Both the position numbers and the translations under genes were made by a program. This document shows, piece after piece, positions 23,898 through 58,870 of a stretch of DNA of 64,000 bases. The notes under the pieces were generated by a model that did not search any database, had not been told where the DNA came from, and was given only the letters and a program-made list of their open reading frames with translations. The stretch is from Mastigias papua. Its lineage: Eukaryota; Cnidaria; Scyphozoa; Rhizostomeae; Mastigiidae. Location: contig OZ025268.1 in NCBI GenBank assembly GCA_964019165.1, positions 16,278,852 through 16,342,851 on the forward strand, read 5' to 3'. How positions within the stretch are numbered: position 1 is the first letter of the stretch; each line of letters starts with the position of its first letter.

Positions 23898-26800
23898 ATG
23901 ACCAAAATTGAAATTGATTGATTTTGATTGCAGATTGAAAAGTGATGACAATGAGGCATTTTTGGCTAAAAAGTAAGGCTATAACCTTGGTATTTTGCCC
24001 AAAATTACCAAAATTGAAATTGATTGATTTTGATTGCAGATTGAAAAGTGATGAAAATGAGGCATTTGTGGCTAAAAAGTAAGGCTATAACCTTGGTATT
24101 TTGCCCAAAATTACCAAAATTGAAATTGATTGGAGATTGACAAGTGATGAAAATGAGGCATTTTTGGCTAAAAAGTAAGGCTATAACCTTGGTATTTTGC
24201 CCAAAATGACCACATTTGAAATTGATTGATTTTGATTGGAGATTGAAAAGTGATGAAAATGAGGCATTTGTGGCTAAAAAGTAAGGCTATAGCCTTGGTA
24301 TTTTGCTGACAAATGACCAAAATTGAGATTGATTGATTGTGATTGGAGATTGAAAAGTGATGAAAATGAGGCATTTTTGGCCAAACAGTAAGGCTATAGC
24401 CTTGGTATTTTGCGCAAAATGACCAAATTTGAAATTGATTGATTTTGATTGGAGATTGAAAAGTGATGAAAATGAGGCATTTGTGGCCAAAACGTAAGGC
24501 TATAGCCTTGGTATTTTGCTGAAAAATGACCAAATTTGAAATTGATTGATTTTGATTGGAGATTGAAAAGTGATGAAAATGAGGCATGTTTGGCTAAAAA
24601 GTAAGGCTATAACCTTGGTATTGTGCTCAAACTGACCAAATTTGAAATTGATTGATTGTGATTGGAGATTGAAAAGTGATGAAAATGAGGCATTTGTGGC
24701 TAAAAAGTAAGGCTATAGCCTTGGTATTTTGCTGAAAAATGACCAAATTTGACATTGATTGATTTTGATTTGAGATTGAAAAGTGATGAAATTGAGGCAT
24801 TTGTGGCCAAAAAGTAAGGCTATAACCTTGGTATTTTGCTGAAAAATGACCAAATTTGAAATTGATTGATTTTGATTGGAGATTGAAAAGTGATGAAAAT
24901 GAGGCATTTGTGGCTAAAAAGTAAGGCTATAACCTTGGTATTGTGCTCAAAATTACCAAATTTGAAATTGATTGATTGTGATTGGAGATTGAAAAGTGAT
25001 GAAAATGAGGCATTTGTGGCTAAAAAGTAAGGCTATAGCCTTGGTATTTTGCTGAAAAATGACCAAATTTGACATTGATTGATTTTGATTGGAGATTGAA
25101 AAGTGATGAAAATGAGGCATTTGTGGCTAAAAAGTAAGGCTATAGCCTTGGTATTTTGCTGAAAAATGACCAAATTTGACATTGATTGATTTTGATTTGA
25201 GATTGAAAAGTGATGAAAATGAGGCATGTTTGGCCAAAAAGTAAGGCTATAACCTTGGTATTGTGCTCAAAATGACCAAATTTGAAATTGATTGATTGTG
25301 ATTGGAGATTGAAAGGTGGTGAAAATGAGGCATTTTTGGCTAAAAAGTAAGGCTATAACCTTGGTATTTTGCTGAAAAATGACCACATTTGAAATTGATT
25401 GATTTTGATTGGAGATTGAAAAGTGATGAAAATGAGGCATTTGTGGCCAAAGCGTAAGGCTATAGCCTTGGTATTTTGCTGAAAAATGACCAAAATTGAA
25501 ATTGATTGATTTTGATTTGAGATTGAAAAGTGATGAAAATGAGGCATTTGTGGCCAAAAAGTAAGGCTATAACCTTGGTACTTTGCTGAAAAATGACCAC
25601 ATTTGAAATTGATTGATTTTGATTGGAGATTGAAAAGTGATGAAATTGAGGCATTTGTGGCCAAAACGTAAGGCTATAGCCTTGGTATTTTGCTCAAAAA
25701 TGACCAAAATTGAAATTGATTGATTTTGATTGGAGATTGAAAAGTGATGAAAATGAGGCATTTGTGGCCAAAGCGTAAGGCTATAGCCTTGGTATTTTGC
25801 TGAAAAATGACCAAAATTGAAATTGATTGATTTTGATTTGAGATTGAAAAGTGATGAAAATGAGGCATTTGTGGCCAAAAAGTAAGGCTATAACCTTGGT
25901 ACTTTGCTGAAAAATGACCACATTTGAAATTGATTGATTTTGATTGGAGATTGAAAAGTGATGAAATTGAGGCATTTGTGGCCAAAGCGTAAGGCTATAG
26001 CCTTGGTATTTTGCTCAAAAATGACCAAAATTGAAATTGATTGATTTTGATTGGAGATTGAAAAGTGATGAAAATGAGGCATTTTTGGCCAAACAGTAAG
26101 GCTATAGCCTTGGTATTTTGCCCAAAATTACCAAAATTGAAATTGATTGATTTTGATTGGAGATTGAAAAGTGATGAAAATGAGGCATGTTTGGCCAAAA
26201 AGTAAGGCTATAGCCTTGGTATTTTGCTGAAAAATGACCAAATTTGAAATTGATTGATTTTGATTGGAGATTGAAAAGTGATGAAAATGAGGCATGTTTG
26301 GCCAAAAAGTAAGGCTATAACCTTGGTATTTTGCTGAAAAATGACCAAATTTGACATTGATTGATTTTGATTGGAGATTGAAAAGTGATGAAAATGAGGC
26401 ATTTGTGGCTAAAAAGTAAGGCTATAGCCTTGGTATTTTGCTGAAAAATGACCAAATTTGACATTGATTGATTTTGATTTGAGATTGAAAAGTGATGAAA
26501 ATGAGGCATTTGTGGCCAAAAAGTAAGGCTATAACCTTGGTATTTTGCTGAAAAATGACCAAATTTGAAATTGATTGATTTTGATTGGAGATTGAAAAGT
26601 GATGAAATTGAGGCATTTGTGGCCAAAAAGTAAGACTATAACCTTGGTATTTTGCTGAAAAATGACCAAATTTGAAATTGATTGATTTTGATTGGAGATT
26701 GAAAAGTGATGAAAATGAGGCATTTGTGGCTAAAAAGTAAGGCTATAGCCTTGGTATTTTGCTGAAAAATGACCAAATTTGACATTGATTGATTTTGATT

Positions 26801-27360
26801 TGAGATTGAAAAGTGATGAAAATGAGGCATGTTTGGCCAAAAAGTAAGGCTATAACCTTGGTATTGTGCTCAAAATGACCAAATTTGAAATTGATTGATT
26901 GTGATTGGAGATTGAAAAGTGATGAAAATGAGGCATTTGTGGCTAAAAAGTAAGGCTATAACCTTGGTATTTTGCTGAAAAATGACCACATTTGAAATTG
27001 ATTGATTTTGATTGGAGATTGAAAAGTGATGAAAATGAGGCATTTGTGGCCAAAAAGTAAGGCTATAACCTTGGTATATTGCTGAAAAATGACCAAAATT
27101 GAAATTGATTGATTTTGATTTGAGATTGAAAAGTGATGAAAATGAGGCATTTGTGGCCAAAAAGTAAGGCTATAACCTTGGTATTTTGCTGAAAAATGAC
27201 CAAATTTGAAATTGATTGATTTTGATTGGAGATTGAAAAGTGATGAAAATGAGGCATTTGTGGCTAAAAAGTAAGGCTATAGCCTTGGTATTTTGCTGAA
27301 AAATGACCAAATTTGAAATTGATTGATTTTGATTGGAGATTGAAAAGTGATGAAAATGAG
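23898..27360. repeat. Satellite array, 107-bp unit, about 32 copies
   Basis: The period is 107 bp, with one early monomer (about 24121-24225) shortened by roughly 12 bp. Each monomer contains ATTGATTGATT, AGATTGAAAAGTGATG, GAGGCATTT and a core reading AAGGCTATAGCCTT or AAGGCTATAACCTT. The first form is a perfect 14-bp palindrome. By my count 15 of 32 monomers have the palindromic form and 17 the broken form. A trimer (321 bp) near 25441-25664 is repeated almost identically at 25762-25985, so there is local higher-order structure. The series of 64-103 codon minus-strand frames through the array is a by-product of a unit lacking stops in several frames; because 107 is not a multiple of 3 these are not genes. 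Confidence 0.97.
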
Positions 27361-27587
27361 CTAAGTATCGCCAGAATGGAAAGCTATGGGCACATGAGAG
27401 GAAAATGCCACACGAGAAGCAGTGACACGAATGACAAAAATTATCAAGCATGTTTGATATCCAGATATTGGTCGAGAGCGATCAGGATCCTGTAAAAGTT
27501 TCACCGCACACGGGAGCAAAATGCTTAAAGCAAAGTGCCACGAATGACACTTTTCTTTAAGCAGTTTGCTCTCGTGTGCGCCTAGCT
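27361..27587. mobile_element. Insertion splitting the last satellite monomer
   Basis: Satellite sequence stops at GAAAATGAG (27360). A diverged but recognisable monomer core (AAGCTACAGCCTTCGTATGTTGCCC) resumes at about 27588 and continues to about 27640. The intervening 227 bp are unlike the satellite and contain the hairpin at 27505-27580 plus a shorter related segment near 27409-27435 (CACACGAGAAGCAG...GACACGAATGACA). I read it as a small insertion, probably a MITE, but no target duplication is evident. Confidence 0.55.
27505..27580. repeat. Near-perfect 76-nt hairpin (33-bp arms, 10-nt loop)
   Basis: The arms 27505-27537 and 27548-27580 are complementary at 30 of 33 positions, and one of the three mismatches would be a G-U wobble in RNA. 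The loop reads CCACGAATGA and the ends are CGCACACG...CGTGTGCG. The size and pairing resemble a pre-miRNA-like fold, but its position inside a probable insertion favours a MITE hairpin. Confidence 0.75.
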
Positions 27588-28556
27588 TAAAGCTACAGCC
27601 TTCGTATGTTGCCCAAACATGATCAATATTGGAAGTCACGTAGTGTGATTCATGTCGTTAATTCGTTAAGTCTTCGCCGAAATACCGACACACTATTATC
27701 GTTGTGTAAACTTTTACCGACAAGGCATAGAATTACCAACAAGGCATAAAAGTACCAACGGCTTCTGTACAAAGGGGGGTAATGACACCCCAACACTCCC
27801 TACTTCGGCACGCCCCTGCCTCGGATAGCTCTTGATTTTTAAAATAAGAATCAAAGTTATAGTCAAATCCAAGCTATTGCGAATGTTGAAAATCGATTTG
27901 ATGACAACTCATAGAAGTAGTTATTTGAAATACTGCAGATGAAATGTCTTTATTAAGGCACGCAGTCAGCTATGAAAGAAAGGGAGCAAAGGTTGCAAAG
28001 ACAGCATTAGAAAACTAATAAGGCAATTCCTTTCTTTAAGCACCGAAGAGTATGACTTTATCAAAGGATAGCAACTATTACATCCACTGACGTTGACCAC
28101 CTTGAATCAAATTTTTTACTTTTGACTGGTTTTAGGCAAAAGTACGTCTATATCTCAAAATTATTAGATGGGCAGAAGGGCAACACTTTTCAGCTGGGCA
28201 GGCGATGTCCACGTGCCTCGTACCCTCGTATTGAATCAAACAAAGAGAGATTTTATTGCAAATGCACGATTTACTTGTTTGATTACCAGCTGCTTGCATG
28301 GCCTCGGAATAAAACAGCTCTTCTCGCTTGGTACCTTCCCTAGCAAATAATATACATTCATTTAACTTTTGACTGAACAGTTACTCCTAAATCACATACG
28401 TTAGGGATATGAGAGACATCACTCGAGTTTGACAAACAAAAAGGAGAGATCGTAGACCTGGTATAATATCCAATCAAGGCGATGTAATATTTTTGCCAGA
28501 TATGCTCAATTTGAGAATGAGTTATGCATACCACATATGTATGTAACTTACTCTCA

Positions 28557-28800
28557 GGTTCCTAGTAAACAGGGGGTCTTACTAAACGGTAAGGTCGGAA
28601 ATATTTCTAAAATCTAACGAAGATTTAACTGTCAATTGTGCTTCCGAAAAGCGACAAATCACACATCCATTTGGTGATAGATACACTATAATTTGCCAAG
28701 AGAAAATGGTTTCTTCCAAAGGAAACTTCTTCCAAATCATTTGGGGGTCGGAGAAACCTGAAAAATTAATAAGCGTACCCACCCCCGTTTATTAGGAACC
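28557..28800. mobile_element. MITE-like element with terminal inverted repeats
   Basis: The left end AGGTTCCTAGTAAACAGGGG is mirrored at the right by the complement of AGGTTCCTAATAAACGGGGG. Related AGGAACCTA and AGTTCCTTA words continue to about 29500, suggesting further fragments of the family. No transposase and no certain target duplication. Confidence 0.55.
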
Positions 28801-30413
28801 TAAGTGTATGTGCCTAGTGTCTGGAGGAATAGTGCGGGTGGCTGGAGGTCTCCAAAAAAGCCCGATAAACGGGTGGGATGGTATAAACGGGGTGGTGGAA
28901 AATTTATCTAATTATAATAGCTATGGATGGATATTACATGTTGTTTGGACTGTAAACAAAATGAAAAACACAACTTCTTCACGTTGCGTAATATTTCATA
29001 GAAGTACAGACTCATGAATAATAAACGGTGGGTCTGGAATAAGGATGTTCTGGTCGGACTTTTTTCAAAAAACCAATCAGCAGCGGCTCGAGAGTAGTTA
29101 CTCGCTCCATTTTATAAGGAACCTAGCTCAAGGCCTAGTTCCAAAAGTTCCTTATTTTTAGGCCTGCAATGATCAAATTGTAGTACTAAAAGTTCCTTAA
29201 TAGTTCCTTAATTTTCAGCGCACAATCAGTGCCATAAAAATGATACAGAAACATGTAAAACATTGAAATTCTGAATTTTGCCTTTAATTTTGGCTGCAAC
29301 GTAAGATAAAAATGAAGGACTTAACACAAGCATGACAAACAATCTATGCGGGTTTTGGCTGCAAGTGAATGGAGCCAGCTTCCTAATTCTTGACTGCTTG
29401 CTGTAATAAAGACTTTTCAAATTTAAAAGTTCCTTAGGGGACTTTTTCCTTTAGTAGTATAAGCTCTTTAAATATCTCAGCATTCTACATGTAGGTTCCT
29501 TATAAAGTGGTTTCTTATAAAAAAGAGTGTGTAGCTCAAAAGCACTGGAATGCAAAAGTCTAACTGAGCCCAAAAGCAAAAATAGTCCATTATGTCTGTT
29601 GAACTTCAAGCGAAGGCATTTATCAGTGTAGCAATGGTTACTGTTTCGAACTCCAAAGTATATAGGACGCAACACAAGACGTATAAACCACTCTTCCAAA
29701 GTTTTATCATCCATTTGACAAGATATAAGATCAATGAACCTCTGATCTAATTGACATAAATTTGATTTAATAAAATAAAGGCCAAATTGGCTTCTCATAA
29801 CTCTACCCCCAAGTAAAAACGTCATTCTATTTTCACCAATCAACCGTCAAAGCTAAAACAGCATCACGTTATGGAAAGGTGTACACATGCTCCAACTGTA
29901 GGGCTGCAAATATACAAATACAGATCTAGGGCTCGGGGGGGGGGGGAGTGGGAGAGGCTGGGTATACAAGAAATCCCACAGGCTCTCCGCATGTTAAAAC
30001 TATTTCGAAGTTGCATAAAACCCTAAGGCAAAGAAAAATTTCTTGAGGGGAAATAGTCATACAAAAGACGAAGCAATTAAGAACAATCACAAGTACTTTT
30101 ATTGCTAGTGGAAGACGAATATTAAAATGAAATTCAATCTTTATAGCGAAGAAGAAAGGCAATGCCTAACAGAGGAGAGGATCTTAGAATCTCATAATTG
30201 CATTGAAATTACTAGGGATTACCAGTTGTAATCTGGTAAAGGACCATCAAGCAAAAGTGATATTGAATAACGACAGGGACTAATTTCCAGGAATGGAATA
30301 TCTCGAAATACATGGTATAGATGTACTAAGCTACGGGGAAGTTAAGTCCAATCAATATGATTTCTAATCCCTATAGGGCTTAACGACTACAAGGCCTGCT
30401 GGTAAGGAAAATC

Positions 30414-31033
30414 AGACCTTGTTTACACGAGAGAAAATGGAACGGTTTCTTCTGAAATGGTTGCAAACGTCTCCAGAGCAGCTCTTGTTTACATGGTATC
30501 TCTCGAATGCTTCAAGACGTTGTTGCAGAGAGGTATGTATAGCATTTTGCTTTTCCTACGACTGGGGCTAAATTCTGCGAACCACACACTGATCATTGGA
30601 ACTACATGATTCCTTGGAATTGTCGACTTTTTATATCAATATGACAGCAACAAACACTATAAACAGTGGCACAGTGATTGGCAGCAGAGGAGCACGCAGA
30701 GGGCTAGTGCCCCCGAAGCACAGAGTCTTGGAAATTTGAGATTTGCTGCTGTGTCAGAATGTCTCGCATCACAATTACTTTTTTCGAGTGACTGGAATTC
30801 AGGAAAAATTCTGCCGTTAGTCCCCCAAGAACTTACCTCCCAGTATGACCCCGATAAGGAACTTTTCATGTAGACAAAAGAGGAAATTGCATTGTTATTT
30901 AGGTTATCTGCACCATATAAAAATAGCCTCATTTCCTATCCGTTCTCCTCTGGCTCAGTTTCATGTGGTTCTGCCCGTTTACACGGGAGCCAACAGGAAC
31001 GGTTCCAATGGTTCTCGTGCAAACGCAAGGCCT
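30414..31033. mobile_element. MITE-like element, about 620 bp, with long imperfect inverted ends
   Basis: The left end begins AGACCTTGTTTACACGAGA followed by a TGGAACGGTTTC block. The complement of the right end begins AGGCCTTGCGTTTGCACGAGA and contains TTGGAACCGTTCC. The inverted similarity runs for about 40 bp. The interior shows no transposase reading frame. Target duplication not resolved. Confidence 0.6.
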
Positions 31034-31377
31034 AATCATGGTAGTTCTGGAAGGGCTCCATTCGGATTCGGCTCAATATACTATATGAATGGCCTATAAA
31101 ACATCTATACCAGGATGCATTACGCAAATTACACATCACTGCTGGCCTAAAAATCCAGTCAATATGACAGGATTACATAGAAATCCTCGACCTTTAGCTA
31201 GATAGCAGTGAAAAACATGCAATTGTGCACAGTTAAACAGGTGTGTGCAACTGATTGAATTATCATGGTCAGCAATATTTCTAATATACGATATATTTAT
31301 CGTCAGTAGTCTCACTCAGGGCTTTCTGTAATTGGAAGAGTAAATTCGAGGGTTTCTTATAGAACTATGGAATTTAC

Positions 31378-31702
31378 CAGGGCCTAAAATAACTGTGGAT
31401 CTGACGCATGTTGTGGAACTGTAAATCAAACTGTGTATCTGTAATTGGGGAAAGTGTAAATTTGCAAAAAAATGCATAATAATATATTGAAAGTAGGCAA
31501 TAAAACCAACACAAAGTCATAAGTAAACACATGGCATATATTAATATTTACTAACTTTTAGATAGCATTAAGATTCATCATGTTTTTAGACAACCTGCAA
31601 GCTTTTAGTTTCCGCCACGTCTGTTATGTAAGTGAAAGAAAATATCACATCCCAGTTCTTACAAAGTATTTCATCTGTAAGCAATGTTTATTTTAGGCTC
31701 TG
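31378..31702. mobile_element. MITE-like element, family B copy 2 (about 325 bp)
   Basis: Ends CAGGGCCTAAAATAACTG and the complement of TTTATTTTAGGCTCTG form an inverted pair. The left half aligns with the element at 14201-14592. No transposase. Confidence 0.55.
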
Positions 31703-32577
31703 GTAAGTATTTTACATCAACGCTAGGATGCCGTTTTGTAATTGTACAGTAAAGATCACTTTGCACTAGCACCATTCAAGTTGATATCTAATTTGCAGCG
31801 CATATGCCAAGCACAAGATGATTCAGATCAAATCGTACGCACCCTAAGGGGCAAGCCAATTAACTGTGGAAAACAGTTCACCGAACTGACACCTTAACTG
31901 GTCGGACACCTTAAAAATCCAGATACGATGCATTGGGATATCTAGACCGGTCATGAATAAAAATACTATGGGGGAGTCATTCACTAACACTTTCTTACTG
32001 AGCGCTGTATCCGTTGGGGGAAATGTATTCGAAATAAGATTTCTAATTAAAAACCAGTCATTTATTCTAGAAAAATACCAATGGGTATCTTAATCAATGC
32101 CGAAGAGATTATGAATAAATTTCCACAGGGTATGTAACTCTATCGAATTTCATCAGAGGCCCTGTATTGATGTACATATCATTCTGTGGCTACATGGCCT
32201 CTTTTCGATACGACTGTATGCTCATTACATATAGTCAATCAATGCTTTTGCAAACGTTTTCTGCAGAAGTAATAAATTGGAACACGACCATTTCAGAAAT
32301 AATGACAAAACTATACAACTGCCACAATGGCAGAACTCATAAGAAAAACGTGCCCAGGAAGGCAAACCTACATTGATTCACAAACGAAACTCTGCCAAGC
32401 CAGTTTAGTAAAACAGTGTAGGCTATATCCACTCATATTCTCTGGCAGGTAAAAGTATGTAAAAGCATTGAGAAATCATACCCCCTGAAGCTTGACTAGC
32501 TTTCTCACGCAATTATATTGCGAAGGGGCAGAGGAAGCCGAAATAGCCAACATCTGCTTCCAGACGCTCACTCAGAT

Positions 32578-55345
<22,768 letters not shown>

Positions 55346-58300
55346 TTCAGTAGTTTATCAACTAAAATTCAAAACACACATGAAATCACCCAAAACAACA
55401 CTATTGGATAGCAACTCTAATTCATTAATGAACAAGGCAAATCAAATTCACAAAAACAACCACATGCTTTTATTACCCATGGTACAATGCAACTCAAAGG
55501 AAGGTTGCTATAATAGATCTTTGGCAAATTTGATGCACTATTCAACCAGTTAGTTCATCCTATATCAGTGGCAGCATATAGGTTGGGCTAAAATGGGGCA
55601 TGCATAGTTGTCAAATTTGTTTTACAAAATTTGCAGATTTTCCATCAATGCCTGACAACTTACAAAAACCTGTCTTTGCCCTGGATACATAATAACAATA
55701 CTTAGTTGGAAGCAAATTTCATTAAATTTTTTCATGAAAGAGTCAGTTTATCTGCTAGACTGCATCATCCTATAGAGGTCTCTTCCATTCATTAGAGGGG
55801 GCTGACCTAATAATCAGGGCTTTGGTCAGTGCTAGGTTCCTGACAAAAAGCTTGATAATCAGTTTATTTTCTATTGCATCTTGACAAATCAGAACAAAAT
55901 GACTGAAAACCACACACTTGGGAATAGAAATTCTTTTGTGATAATCATTATATTGATGAGAATGCTAGATTTCTCCAAAACAAAGAAAGTTTGGCAATAT
56001 CTCAAAAACCGTCTCTGCCATGCAAATTATAAAACTTGCTTTGATATGGGCATGCTCTTTTCTAGGTCCCTATAATGATAAACCAAGAAGGCTCTATATT
56101 ATCTTAGATCCCAAATAATTTTCAATAACAATCTAATGCGCAATATTTTCTCATATATTTTCAAATCAAATCTCTACTTTAAGTATATTTCAAAATTCCT
56201 TCCTCAATACAGTAAAATCTTGATTCAAATATAATTAGAGAAGCAAATAATAAGATTAATGTGTTTATGTAAGTTGAGATAACTGGGTCTTTCTAAGATT
56301 CTGCATCCTCCATTGCCCATGCAACCCCCCCCCCCCCCCCACTATCCAATGCATAAGACCATCACTCTATAGGGTCACCATATGCCTAAGGTCAGGTGAC
56401 ATCTAGTTCAATGGTCCCATCTGATATAACATGGGCTAGAAACTTCTTTTTATCATTAATCCATGTCTCATACCATTTTAACTCATAGCATAACAGGTTC
56501 TGGAGTTTTAACAACAATGTAACCTTAGTTGGGAACTATTTGATCCTTAAGTTTATGATTTTGAAAATCACTTGAATAATATCATTAATCATCATAATAA
56601 ATGTCTCTAGTGTTCCTAGTTATAATACCTCTTGTAATATCCAAAGAAACATGAACTAAGTAGAAAAATGGAAAATTGATAACTAGATCTCAAAGTATCA
56701 AATAGATCAAATAACCAGCATAGTTTTCCTTTCTATGACTGAACTACTTGACATCAAAACATTCAATGGCATTGAAAAAACCTTTGAAAGAAGCACAGCA
56801 TCATTGGACTTACTGCACTGCAATCCTATCATTAGTGACATTGTATTTTCTGTGGAAATGATTTGCAAAGAAGGAGCATATCTATGGGGCATTTATTTGC
56901 TACTAAAACTGGTGATGTCTCTTAGCCACTGATGACACTAGAGCTTGCAATGATGCTTCAGACTAATCAATGACGCCATTATTTTACCATGTATACAGTT
57001 TGGCTGTAACTGGGGCTTTATAGTACAAGCAGCAATTGGTTATGTCAAACCAGTCAAACAACTGGCTGCACAGCATTCAAAAAGCATTTGAAAACCAGAA
57101 TGTTTAGAAAAATAACCTTTCATTGCAAAAATTGGTAAAATTAAACCCCTTCTTCGGAAGTTTCCCAATGAGCTTCTTTGAATAAGCAACAAAGGGTTGA
57201 AGAAAATTATGGATATTTACTTCATTAAAGTAACAGGTTGAAAACATAAGTTAAAAAGTAGTTATGTAAAAATTAAAGGATCCTTGTGTATGCTTTAACA
57301 AAACGCAAAAAACCACATGGAAAGCCTCGATTGCTTGGGATGCACGTACTTCATGAAATAACTTTTATGATAGGAAAATTAGGGTGGCCTAAAGTTAAAG
57401 TAGCAGGCATGTTTGCCAGCCAAGGCAATCTGGTCTAGCTGTCCTTCAGATTCTTGAAACACAGTCGAGGGCTTTAAACTACCTACAATCAATAATTTTG
57501 GCCCTGCTGCTGCAATAAGAGCATATTCTCTACATACGTGATGGTATTCTGATAAGACTTAAATACCAATAAATGTCCAAGCATAAAAATTCCAAGATAA
57601 CACTTTTAATTGTGACGAGAGAACGGGTTCGAAGTGAACTGTTAATCTTACCAAGAAAAACTGCTGCAGGATGGTAGCCTGGACAGTAACCACCAGGTGA
57701 TGTGAAGTAGATAAAACAGCTTTTTTCCAGCTTCTTTTCTGTACTATTTATGCCAATTTCAAGCTGCTTTCGGACAGAATTTCAATGACTTTTACGTTCT
57801 CTTCGAGATAAGTTCAAGAGCGGCCTTCCTCACGAAACTGCAGGTCTCAAACCCTCGGGATCTCCCGCACTAATCTTTTGTTTCAAACATCTACCCTATT
57901 GTCCTTTGCGTGTATTCCGCGCAGATAAAACAATAAAGCTTTTTTCTGTCCCGTTGATAGCTGGAGACCACGTTTCTTCCGATTGGGGTAGAAAACTGTC
58001 GAACGGTTCACACCAGTTTCTATCAATTTACAATGGTGGCTTTTCAGTACACCAAGTGCTGAATATGAAGTCATCATCCCATAGACAATTGACTTAAAAA
58101 GCGAGTAAGACGTGAAGTCTAAAAAATACTAGAAATCTCCTAGGGGAGATTTCTAGGGGACAGGGGGGATGAACTCGCCCTGTTAAAAGCCATATTTATT
58201 TTGGGAGCACAACCACTAAATATCAAGTTTACATTCATATTGCCTTGGAAAGCTCCCCATTCTCCATTACATGCTGAGGGTTGTCTAGAGGGGTACATGT

Positions 58301-58480
58301 TCCCATGTTCCCTGTTAAATTTCTGCTTATTCCCCTTTTCCTTTGAGAGAATCCTCGTGTTCCCCGTGTATTTACAGCATTGGGAATTGGGAATATTTTT
58401 CGGACATTTGTAGAATTAGGGGCCTGGTTCTGCAGAAAGATTGGCAAATGTATGTGATTCTGATGGGGAATATATTTCAT
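55346..58480. promoter_or_regulatory. TLK upstream flank with possible 5' non-coding exon and promoter
   Basis: The first coding exon is preceded on the minus strand by a strong acceptor (TTTTAG at 55362-55367), so a non-coding exon should lie upstream. A candidate donor TTG|GTAAGATT occurs at about 57645-57655, downstream (minus strand) of a relatively CpG-richer stretch (about 57650-57930) that could hold the promoter. Between these, 55.4-57.6 kb shows no gene; small frames such as 56735-56932 have no motif. A short inverted repeat (11-bp arms TAGAAATCTCC, 4-nt spacer) lies at 58130-58155. Confidence 0.4.
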
Positions 58481-58490
58481 TGAAGGCCTT

Positions 58491-58870
58491 GTTCACACCA
58501 TTCCGTTTTAAAGGAAAACGGATCTGTTTACCTCCGTTTTTGGCTTTGCGTTCACACTAGTCCACACCAAAAACGGAACCAAATGAAAACGATGATAAAA
58601 ACGGCGCTAAATGAAAACGGAGCAGACAAAAACGCAACTCTGTAGTGTGAACACCAAAACGGAACAATTTGAAAACGCTACCAATAGAGCCAACGTAAAA
58701 GAAACCGTTAAACAGATGCATTTTTGAGGACAAATGTGAATGCCAATCGATAAATATATGTTTATGTCTGAAAACGAAGTAGTATGAACAGAGAAGAAAA
58801 CACCTCCATTTTTGAGGGCACAAACGGATCTAAATGAAAATGGAGTAATGTGAAAGTAGCTTAAGTCTAA
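58491..58870. mobile_element. MITE-like element with many AACGGA words
   Basis: The left end GGCCTTGTTCACACCATTCC, continuing into an AAAACGGATCTG block, is loosely mirrored by the right end, whose complement reads AAGCTACTTTCACATTACTC then ATTTAGATCCG. The interior repeats AAACGGA and AAAACGG at least eight times and has several GTGTGAAC words. No coding capacity is evident. The boundaries are approximate and no target duplication was resolved. Confidence 0.5.

Larger units (their letters stand above)
27641..32577. other. Gene-poor spacer between the satellite and the TLK 3' end
   Basis: No gene is recognised. It contains MITE-like elements at 28557-28800, 30414-31033 and 31378-31702. Minus-strand frames at 29451-29843 (130 codons) and 29226-29420 lack recognisable motifs and are surrounded by AGTTCCTTA-type repeated words. 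A TTTATT at 32061-32066 (AATAAA on the minus strand) lies about 510 bp past the TLK stop and could be its polyadenylation signal. Confidence 0.55.

Noticed and set aside
23898..27360. CRISPR-like array of direct repeats
   Set aside because: The units are contiguous and similar along their full length, with no unique spacers, and the genome is eukaryotic.
24168..27451. A family of 64-103 residue minus-strand proteins repeated across the satellite
   Set aside because: They recur every 107 bp, a period that shifts frame each unit, and start and stop at the same monomer positions. They are a by-product of the repeat and not genes.
29451..29843. 130-codon minus-strand frame as a new gene
   Set aside because: No motif, no splice context, and the surroundings are full of AGTTCCTTA-type repeats. 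Left as unexplained sequence.
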